From Butyrivibrio sp. AE3009 (GTDB lineage Bacteria > Bacillota > Clostridia > Lachnospirales > Lachnospiraceae), in assembly GCF_000420845.1 (NCBI RefSeq), contig NZ_ATVS01000028.1, positions 1-46,776 on the forward strand: a DNA stretch of 46,776 nt. The letters run 5' to 3'. Shown here piece by piece: positions 27,684 through 34,703 of the stretch. Made by a program: the position numbers and the translations under genes. Under the pieces are notes generated by a model that was not told the origin of the DNA, did no database searches, and worked only from the letters and a program-made list of their open reading frames with translations. Each line of letters begins with the position of its first letter. Position 1 is the stretch's first letter.

Positions 27684-29378
27684 ATGTTACAGATCGGAAG
27701 TTTAGTTGATGGAAAATACAAGGTCCTTAGCGTCATAGGACAGGGCGGTATGAGTACCGTCTATCTTGTTATGAACGAGAAGGCCAATAAGCCCTGGGCT
27801 ATCAAGGAGGTCCGTAAGGACGCTGTTGCCAACTATCAGGTGGTGCGTCAGAGTCTAATTACTGAGACCAATCTTTTGAAGAACCTCTCGCACCCATATT
27901 TACCCAGTATTGTAGACGTTATCGATGATGAGGGCAGGTTCCTTATCGTTATGGATTACATAGAGGGTAATACGCTGGACAAGGCGCTGGCGACCATGGG
28001 TCCGCAGCCCCAGGAATATGTTATCGAGTGGGGAATACAGCTCTGCGATGTGTTTGAATACCTTCACAGCAGAACTCCGGCAATCATTTATAGGGATCTG
28101 AAGCCTGCAAATATAATGCTGCGCCCCAACGGACGTGTCTGCCTTATCGACTTCGGAACTGCAAGGGAATACAAGATGAACCGCACAGGAGATACGCAGT
28201 ATCTTGGAACCAGAGGCTATGCGGCTCCCGAGCAGTTTGGCGGAATGGGACAGACTGATCCGAGGACAGATGTATACTGCCTTGGCGCTACTATGTACAA
28301 TCTTTTGACAGGGCATACCTCCAACGAGCCGCCCTACGAGTTCTATCCCATCAGGTACTGGAACCCTTCTCTTTCTGCGGGACTTGAGAAGATCATTGCC
28401 AAGTGCGTTCAGAATAATCCTGCGGACAGATATCAGTCCTGTGCTGAGCTGATGTACGATCTTCAGCATTACAAGCAGTTGGACAGAGACTACAAGAAGA
28501 CGGCCAAAATGAGCGTGGCGCTGGTTGCTCTTTTGACGGCAGGGGCTGTTATCTGCGGCTCCATGTCATATTATTTCCACAATGCAGCAACTGTGACTGC
28601 GACTACCAGCTACGAGGATCTGCTTCTTGATGCGCTTGGAGAAGAGGATGATTTAGCTGCAACAGGCAAGTTTGCAGAGGCGATCAGACTGCAGCCCACC
28701 AATCCCAGAGCGTTTACGGAGATGCTTGATAACAGGATTCTTGCAGATGACTGTTTTACCGCTTCAGAGGATGAGAACCTTCGTAAGCTCCTTATTTCAA
28801 GCTGCGACGGAACTACGATAGAGAAGGCATTTATGGCTAACCGCGAGGCTTATGATGAGTTCGCTTATAAGCTTGGTATGGCATATTATTACTGCTATGA
28901 GGATGATGGCAACAAGCAGCTCTCGCTGAAATGGCTGAAGGCGGCCTTTGCTTCAGACTATCTTGAGGAGTCACAGAAGGCCAGAGCCCAGAGACTTTGC
29001 ACCATCGCTGAATACTACAACTCCATTGGCGGAGATGACAAGACCGGTGATCCGGGAATGCCCTACAATGTGTACTGGGAGAACCTTGTTGAGATTGCTG
29101 ACGGTAATATTGCCGAGATAGACAATCCAACCACGGCGCTAATGATCTATAACGAGATAGCATCCCAGGTTTTTGCCCATTACAGCAAGTTTGCCATGGC
29201 AGGTGTCAGCTACGACACCATGGAGCAGGAACTTGAGACAGTCAGCTTCCACATCAAGAACGACATTGAGTCCCTGGAAGGACAGAGCGACCATGTACAA
29301 TCGCTGATCGTCGAAACCAAAAGTAACGTTGAGCAGGCCAAAAAAGCTATAGAGATGGCCAGGTCCCAGGGAGGCTGA
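27684..29378 (+). CDS. Membrane Ser/Thr protein kinase with helical extracytoplasmic domain (EssB-like architecture)
   Basis: 564 residues. The Hanks-type kinase domain (about 10-265) is complete: Gly loop IGQGGMST (18-25), invariant K41 (AIKEV), catalytic D138 in YRDLKPAN, D156 of DFG, and APE in GYAAPEQF. The usual HRD is YRD. A single membrane helix lies at about 274-296. The remaining 265 residues are mostly short helices of TPR/coiled-coil type and should be outside. This order is like EssB/YukC, whose kinase domain is dead, but here every catalytic residue is kept. No PASTA repeats are present, unlike PknB/PrkC. The RBS is weak (GGAG 20 bases upstream). The likely antagonist is the PP2C at 20821. 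Confidence 0.92.
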   Translation: MLQIGSLVDGKYKVLSVIGQGGMSTVYLVMNEKANKPWAIKEVRKDAVANYQVVRQSLITETNLLKNLSHPYLPSIVDVIDDEGRFLIVMDYIEGNTLDKALATMGPQPQEYVIEWGIQLCDVFEYLHSRTPAIIYRDLKPANIMLRPNGRVCLIDFGTAREYKMNRTGDTQYLGTRGYAAPEQFGGMGQTDPRTDVYCLGATMYNLLTGHTSNEPPYEFYPIRYWNPSLSAGLEKIIAKCVQNNPADRYQSCAELMYDLQHYKQLDRDYKKTAKMSVALVALLTAGAVICGSMSYYFHNAATVTATTSYEDLLLDALGEEDDLAATGKFAEAIRLQPTNPRAFTEMLDNRILADDCFTASEDENLRKLLISSCDGTTIEKAFMANREAYDEFAYKLGMAYYYCYEDDGNKQLSLKWLKAAFASDYLEESQKARAQRLCTIAEYYNSIGGDDKTGDPGMPYNVYWENLVEIADGNIAEIDNPTTALMIYNEIASQVFAHYSKFAMAGVSYDTMEQELETVSFHIKNDIESLEGQSDHVQSLIVETKSNVEQAKKAIEMARSQGG

Positions 29379-29416
29379 TAGCGTAAGAATACAAAATATT
29401 TCATACAATTGATAAA

Positions 29417-29440
29417 AAGAGGCAGATGCCTCTTTTTTTT
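29417..29440 (+). terminator. Terminator after the kinase gene
   Basis: AAGAGGC and GCCTCTT with a 4-base loop (AGAT), then a run of T. The following 280 bases to the next gene are very AT-rich and hold only the promoter listed next. Confidence 0.8.
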
Positions 29441-29594
29441 GTGTATTTTTAAACATTTATACAAATAGAGATTTTATCTGATAACTATGGAATCAAAGAA
29501 AATTAGTCAAAAAAAGAGCAAATATAATCGATAAAAAATAGAATTGAATGTCGATTTTAACTAAATTACGAATATATTTTTCACACAAAATTCA

Positions 29595-29624
29595 TTGCTT
29601 TTACTGAAATAAATAATATATAAT
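29595..29624 (+). promoter_or_regulatory. Promoter of surface protein B
   Basis: TTGCTT (29595-29600), 18 bases, TATAAT (29619-29624) followed by CGG, as in the promoter at 21598. The leader to the ATG at 29725 is about 95 bases and AT-rich, ending in AGGAGG. Confidence 0.6.
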
Positions 29625-29724
29625 CGGCTCCTGGTTTACAAAAAAGTTACACAAAATTTATTTATTTTTTACTAATCTCATTCTGGTTGAGGGGCCTCAA
29701 TGGGGTAGTGCATTAGGAGGAATT

Positions 29725-32700
29725 ATGAATTTTGAGAAAGTAAAGTCTATGCTGGGCAGACGACTTCTTGTTGCGCTATTGGTTCCCGCTATTATGGGGT
29801 GTAATTTCGCATCTATTCATGCATCAGCCGATGAGACTGTAGCTGCAATGGCTGAAGCTGAGAATGAGGAAAAGCCTGAAGTCGAAGAGCAGGATAGTGC
29901 TCCCGAAAGCAGTGAAGACAGTGAGAATGGGGATAACAACTCCGAGGGAGAAGGCTCTGAAGGAGGAGACTACGAGGGCGGAGACTCCGAGGGAGGAGAT
30001 TCCGAAGGTGGAGATTCCGAAGGTGGAGACTCTGAAGGTGGTGACTCTGAAGGCGATGATACATCAGATGAAGAAGACGCATCATCAACAGGTGCTACTC
30101 CTGTAGAAGGTGATAATTCCGGCTCCGGAGAAGGCGCATCAACAGGCGCAAGCTCTGAGGGCGCAGGATTAGACAGCTCTACAGATGCAACCTCAACTGA
30201 TGGGGAAGGCGCATCAGACAGTTCCACAGATGCATCCTCCGAGGACTCCGCTGATGCTGCAAGCAGTGCGTCATCCGAGGAGTCCGCTGCTGCATCCTCA
30301 AGTGCTTCTGATGAGGATGACTGGAAGGATGATGAGGTATCTGAGAACTCTGCAGGGGATGTTAGTGATAATGATGCAGAGGATGAGGCTGAGTTTGAAG
30401 ATATTGTAATGCGTGGGTATAGCAGCTCTGAGTTGTCAGTAATTTACAAATATGAGGGTGATGAAGTTAAATCTACCATTGTATATTTCCCTACAGATTG
30501 GAGCCATGATAGAAATTATGAACTGAGGGGGGTAAGTTTTCTCGGGGATGCCAGCGGTAGTGATGATCCCAAAATTAAACCGGTTACTACTGCCGGTAAT
30601 TCAAATTATTATACTTGTGAAGCTGAGGGAGAAATAGAAGCGTCAGATATTTTTGTTGTTACCGAGAAGAAAAACGTTCTATTTAGTGTTTGTCGTAATT
30701 ATGTTCTTCAGCGCAAAGATTATCATAATAATAAACCTTATAACATGAAATTGCTTAAAGGCTCTTCTGATGGTGGTTACGAAGACTTTGCGCCATATCC
30801 TGTAGAGAAAAAGGATTCTTCTGATGAGAAGACATCTGATAAAGTCTACTATGTTAATCCTGATGTTGACGGCTTTACGCTTGTTTACTGTGTGGAAAAT
30901 GTGTATGAAGGTGACGGACTTAGTATTAGCGTGACGCATGATAATGGCTCTGTTGTTGCTCTTACACCGAGTCGTATTGAGGATATGCATGGCAAAGTTA
31001 TGATGGATGGAGACAATGACAATCGTAATAATTTTATGCCAATGACTCCTCAAAAACGCTACTATACAATCACATCCAAAGATGAAAATGCAAAGACCGC
31101 AGTATTTCTATCCGGTGCAAAGACTGCTAGTCTGCATTGCACTATAGTAGCAAATGGCCCTGCCGGAAAAATGAGTGTCGGATCGGATATTTCTTCAATA
31201 ACAAGTGATGTATATATTGATAATGTTGCACCGAAAGCTAGTGTAACAGTTGCAACGAGAGAGAAACAAGAAGATAACGACACAGATGAATTTTCCGGGA
31301 AAGTAACATCTGCCATTGGTATCGTTGGTTCAGATAAATATTTAGATGTTTGTGTGACTGATGATTATCTTAAGGATATTGAAGGATACGAGTTCTCATA
31401 CGAAGGGCTTTCACTAATTGGTACAGATGATGATAGTATGAATGATAACGGCCCCACATATACCAGACCTCTTTCTGTAGATGGAGAAATTTTTGTTAAT
31501 GGCGAAGGAAAACGCGAGGCTCATGCCACAATAGAATTTCAGTGTCCGGGTAAATATACAATTAAGAGGGTAATCGCTTCAGATTACGCCAATAACAAAA
31601 GTGAAGCGTTTGATGAGCCAATTACTGTTATATATATGCCGGGAGCTCCCCAGCTGAGTCTTGGAAGCTGCATGCCTGATCCGTATGTTGATAATGGTGT
31701 AAAGACATATCCATTTGGCTCTGAAGTATATATGGATGTTATGATAAGTGGCGGTGTATTTTTTACTACAGAAGATCTTGATAACGCTATCAGATGCATG
31801 GTTACAGCAACCAGGAAAGCTGATAACGGAAATGGTGCGCAGGATTACACATATACTATCAGTGATTATAAATATGGAGATGCTACTTATTCAGCAAGAC
31901 TTAACTTCTCCGGAAGTGGTGAATACAGTGTTTCTGTAAGTTCAAATGGGGCAAAAGATAGTGTGGGCTGGTCAATTGATACATCCGAAGCCCAAGGTGA
32001 TAGGTTCGTAATCGCATCTGATATTCCTAATGCCACTAAGAACACTATTAAAAAGAGCGATGCCAGAAACGGCTTTTATTATAACGAAGCAGTAATTGAG
32101 AGCGTTGTTTTTGACAAAAGAAATGTAGATAAGTACGTATATATCGAAAACAATGAAGCCGGTCTTCCTACCAAGACTCCCAGACTTGAGTTTGCGACCG
32201 AGGGTAATAAGACAATTGCCAAAGCAATCATGGACGAAGACGGAAGATATTCCTTCAGAATCTGCTATAAGAGATATGACTGGGAAAAGACCCTTGATAT
32301 AGACTTCGGAACCTACGTAATTGACAGAACCAATCCTGTGATCTCTTTTGCAGAAGTTGAGAATTTCTCTGCCAATAACGGCAAAGTAGCTCCTGTTATC
32401 AACTGCTACGACCTCAATATGGACAAGCAGGTATCAGAGATAAGGCTCACCGGTTCCAATAACGGCGAGATGGATATTAATAGTAGTGTCTCCGAGTCTT
32501 TGGACGGACTTGTAATCTCTTGCGCTGATTTCTCCAGAGTCAAGGCAAATGATGACCTCTATACTCTTGAAGCCAAAGTAATGGATCTTGCCGGAAATGA
32601 AGCAATCCAGACACTTGTATTCTCAGTTAACCGTTTTGGTTCTGTCTTCGTACTTGGCGAAGGAACCAAGGCGATGAACAACAAGTATTACGTAAATGAC

Positions 32701-33537
32701 CCTCAGGACGTTGTTGTCACCGAGATCAACGTCGATGACCTTGTTGAGCGTAACATCTCAGTGACCAGAGACGGCGCTATCAGACAGCTTAACAGCGAGT
32801 CTGATTACCTGGTTAGCAGACAGGGCGATGATACAACCTGGAAGACCTTTACCTACAATGTTAACAAGACCAATTTTGCCAAAGACGGCGTATATTCTGT
32901 AACTCTTTACACCAAGGACAGAGCTACCAACGAGATGGACAACAAGAGCAGAGATGCTGAGATTGAGTTCGCCGTTGACAGAACAGCACCCAGTATCGTT
33001 GTTGCCGACATCGAAGACAAGGGCGTTTACAGGGAAAAGAGTCACAGCTTCAACGTTGACGTAACCGATAATATGGGACTTGTAAGCTTCACTGTATACA
33101 GTAACGGCAAAGAGATTGGTAACTTTACCGGCAAAGAGCTGGCTGCAGATGATAACGTTGAGACAATAACTATTAATGAGAGTAACGAACTTCAGAACAT
33201 CACACTTATTGCCAAGGACGTTGCGGGCAACAAGCAGACCGTTGTGTTCAAGGATGTAAGGGTGTCAACATCGAATAAGACTTCATCCACAACCGGCAAC
33301 AAACCCAGCTATAGTCAGGGTGGTAAGCCCGGAGTAGAAGAAGCGGACGAAGCTTCTACCGGATCTTCTGAGCAGGACGAAACCGGTTCAGATATATCTA
33401 CAACCGGAATTGGCGGCGAACTCACCAATGATGAGTTCCCTTACAAGACCGTTGGCGTCGTAGTTGCAGCTCTTGCATGTGTAGCAGCTGCAGGCGGAGC
33501 AGGATTTATGATCCGCAGAAAGAAGAAAAGATCATAA
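29725..33537 (+). CDS. Giant surface protein B (1270 aa), paralogue of the protein at 21698
   Basis: It has the same plan as protein A: signal peptide (cleavage near ASA|DET), an acidic repeat stalk that includes six E-G-G-D-S/Y units and a Ser/Ala-rich stretch, D212-V-S-D-N-D217, divergent beta-rich modules, a strongly conserved C-terminal third, a Thr/Ser-rich spacer, EFPYK, a membrane helix and RRKKK. From about residue 840 (IDRTNPVISFAEVENFSANNG) to the spacer it matches protein A at most positions. Residues about 225-820 hardly align. It is probably an exposed structural or adhesive protein with a variable head. No enzyme motif was found. Confidence 0.85.
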   Translation: MNFEKVKSMLGRRLLVALLVPAIMGCNFASIHASADETVAAMAEAENEEKPEVEEQDSAPESSEDSENGDNNSEGEGSEGGDYEGGDSEGGDSEGGDSEGGDSEGGDSEGDDTSDEEDASSTGATPVEGDNSGSGEGASTGASSEGAGLDSSTDATSTDGEGASDSSTDASSEDSADAASSASSEESAAASSSASDEDDWKDDEVSENSAGDVSDNDAEDEAEFEDIVMRGYSSSELSVIYKYEGDEVKSTIVYFPTDWSHDRNYELRGVSFLGDASGSDDPKIKPVTTAGNSNYYTCEAEGEIEASDIFVVTEKKNVLFSVCRNYVLQRKDYHNNKPYNMKLLKGSSDGGYEDFAPYPVEKKDSSDEKTSDKVYYVNPDVDGFTLVYCVENVYEGDGLSISVTHDNGSVVALTPSRIEDMHGKVMMDGDNDNRNNFMPMTPQKRYYTITSKDENAKTAVFLSGAKTASLHCTIVANGPAGKMSVGSDISSITSDVYIDNVAPKASVTVATREKQEDNDTDEFSGKVTSAIGIVGSDKYLDVCVTDDYLKDIEGYEFSYEGLSLIGTDDDSMNDNGPTYTRPLSVDGEIFVNGEGKREAHATIEFQCPGKYTIKRVIASDYANNKSEAFDEPITVIYMPGAPQLSLGSCMPDPYVDNGVKTYPFGSEVYMDVMISGGVFFTTEDLDNAIRCMVTATRKADNGNGAQDYTYTISDYKYGDATYSARLNFSGSGEYSVSVSSNGAKDSVGWSIDTSEAQGDRFVIASDIPNATKNTIKKSDARNGFYYNEAVIESVVFDKRNVDKYVYIENNEAGLPTKTPRLEFATEGNKTIAKAIMDEDGRYSFRICYKRYDWEKTLDIDFGTYVIDRTNPVISFAEVENFSANNGKVAPVINCYDLNMDKQVSEIRLTGSNNGEMDINSSVSESLDGLVISCADFSRVKANDDLYTLEAKVMDLAGNEAIQTLVFSVNRFGSVFVLGEGTKAMNNKYYVNDPQDVVVTEINVDDLVERNISVTRDGAIRQLNSESDYLVSRQGDDTTWKTFTYNVNKTNFAKDGVYSVTLYTKDRATNEMDNKSRDAEIEFAVDRTAPSIVVADIEDKGVYREKSHSFNVDVTDNMGLVSFTVYSNGKEIGNFTGKELAADDNVETITINESNELQNITLIAKDVAGNKQTVVFKDVRVSTSNKTSSTTGNKPSYSQGGKPGVEEADEASTGSSEQDETGSDISTTGIGGELTNDEFPYKTVGVVVAALACVAAAGGAGFMIRRKKKRS
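29959..30048 (+). repeat. Six tandem 15-bp repeats encoding E-G-G-D-S/Y
   Basis: Six in-frame 15-base units (GARGGNGGNGAYTMY type) run from 29959 to 30048, followed by a degenerate seventh. The unit is a multiple of three, so copy-number slippage would change the stalk length without breaking the frame. Confidence 0.85.
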
Positions 33538-33573
33538 TGTGGTATCATACATATAAAAAACGAGAGGTTTGAT

Positions 33574-34533
33574 ATGAGAATAGTAGTAGCGGATACCGAC
33601 AGTATTGGACAGGACATGGATTACAGCATCTACGATGAGCTGGGCGAAGTGGTTTATTACGAGGATAAGATAACCGAGGACAATGCAAAAGAGAGGATGG
33701 CAGGAGCCAAGATCCTGATGATCAACAAGAGTCAGATCACCGACAAACTCCTGGATGACGCCCCTGACCTTGAGCTTATCTGCGAATTTGCCACAGGCTT
33801 TGACAATGCCAATATCCCTGCCTGCGACAGACATGGAGTTAAGGTTGCCAACGTGGTGAACTACTCCACGGCATCCGTTGCTCAGCATACCTTCGCTATG
33901 CTCTTTTACCTGATGGAGAAACTTCGTCACTACGATGAGTTTGTTAAAAGAGGTGACTATGCGGCCCAGAGCCATTTCTGTTGCCTCGACATTCCCTTCG
34001 AAGAACTGGACGGTAAGACCTACGGCATCGTGGGAATGGGCAATATAGGAAAAAAGGTTGCCCAGATCGCAACCGCCTATGGCGCTAAGGTTATTTTCTA
34101 CGCATCATCAGGTAGCAGTGACTGCACAGACTATGAGCAGGTGAGCTTCGATGAGCTCCTTAAGCGCTCTGACGTCATATCTCTTCACTGTCCTTTGAGC
34201 GACAGAACCAGGAACCTCTTTAATAAAGAGGCTTTTGACAAAATGAAGCCCACTGCGATCCTTATCAATGTAGCAAGAGGTGCGGTGGTCAGCGAACAGG
34301 ACCTGGCAGATGCTCTTTTGCAGGGTAAGATCAGGGCAGCAGGTCTGGATGTACTTAATCCTGAGCCTATGGCCAAGGATTCACCGCTTCTTCAGATTCA
34401 GGACAGCGGCAAACTCATAGTGACTCCTCATCTTGCCTGGGCCAGCACTGAGGCAAGGACCAGGTGCCTTGAGGAAGTTAAGAAGAATGCGCAGGCGTGG
34501 ATAAACGGAAATCCTAGAAACCTGGTTAACTAA
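33574..34533 (+). CDS. D-2-hydroxyacid dehydrogenase (NAD-dependent)
   Basis: 319 residues. The nucleotide-binding motif GIVGMGNIGKKVAQ is in the expected place (about 150), and the catalytic trio is present: Arg in INVARGAVV, Glu in DVLNPEPM, His in TPHLAWAS. It resembles glycerate or hydroxypyruvate reductases and D-lactate dehydrogenase-like members; the substrate cannot be decided from sequence alone. It is preceded by GAGAGG and follows surface protein B after 36 bases without a terminator, so it could be co-transcribed. It marks the end of the secretion island. Confidence 0.92.
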   Translation: MRIVVADTDSIGQDMDYSIYDELGEVVYYEDKITEDNAKERMAGAKILMINKSQITDKLLDDAPDLELICEFATGFDNANIPACDRHGVKVANVVNYSTASVAQHTFAMLFYLMEKLRHYDEFVKRGDYAAQSHFCCLDIPFEELDGKTYGIVGMGNIGKKVAQIATAYGAKVIFYASSGSSDCTDYEQVSFDELLKRSDVISLHCPLSDRTRNLFNKEAFDKMKPTAILINVARGAVVSEQDLADALLQGKIRAAGLDVLNPEPMAKDSPLLQIQDSGKLIVTPHLAWASTEARTRCLEEVKKNAQAWINGNPRNLVN

Positions 34534-34538
34534 GGCTA

Positions 34539-34648
34539 AGGGACGGTTGTGAGTCAATGGGGACGGTTCTCTGTGACTCACGAAGCGAGTCACAGAGAAC
34601 CGTCCCCAATTGACTCACAACCGTCCCCATTGACTCACAACCGTCCCC
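34539..34648. repeat. Long imperfect palindrome (MITE-like) with a third repeated arm
   Basis: A left arm from about 34540 to 34579 (GGGACGGTTGTGAGTCAATG followed by GGGACGGTTCTCTGTGACTC) is matched by its reverse complement from 34587 to 34627, with a single extra A. This gives a stem of about 40 bp and a 7-base loop. A further copy of TTGACTCACAACCGTCCC follows at 34630-34647. It has no coding capacity. The internal GGGACGGTT...TGACTCA units occur as direct and inverted copies. Confidence 0.85.
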
Positions 34649-34659
34649 TCCCGTATAAT
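34630..34659 (+). promoter_or_regulatory. Lysozyme promoter, -35 supplied by the palindromic repeat
   Basis: TTGACT (34630-34635), 18 bases, TATAAT (34654-34659). The -35 hexamer lies inside the last arm of the palindromic repeat. Confidence 0.7.
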
Positions 34660-34694
34660 ATTTGTTAAGAAAAGTTTAACAAACATTATACGGG
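34650..34694. promoter_or_regulatory. 19-bp inverted repeat over the -10 box and ribosome binding site
   Basis: CCCGTATAATATTTGTTAA (34650-34668) and its reverse complement with one mismatch (34676-34694), separated by 7 bases. The left arm contains the -10 TATAAT, and the right arm ends in the CGGGGGAG ribosome binding site of the lysozyme gene. This placement fits a repressor operator. Confidence 0.6.
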
Positions 34695-34703
34695 GGAGTT
34701 TTT

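Noticed and set aside
29959..30048. Short regular repeats as a CRISPR array
   Set aside because: Units are 15 bp, contiguous, without spacers and in frame with the protein.
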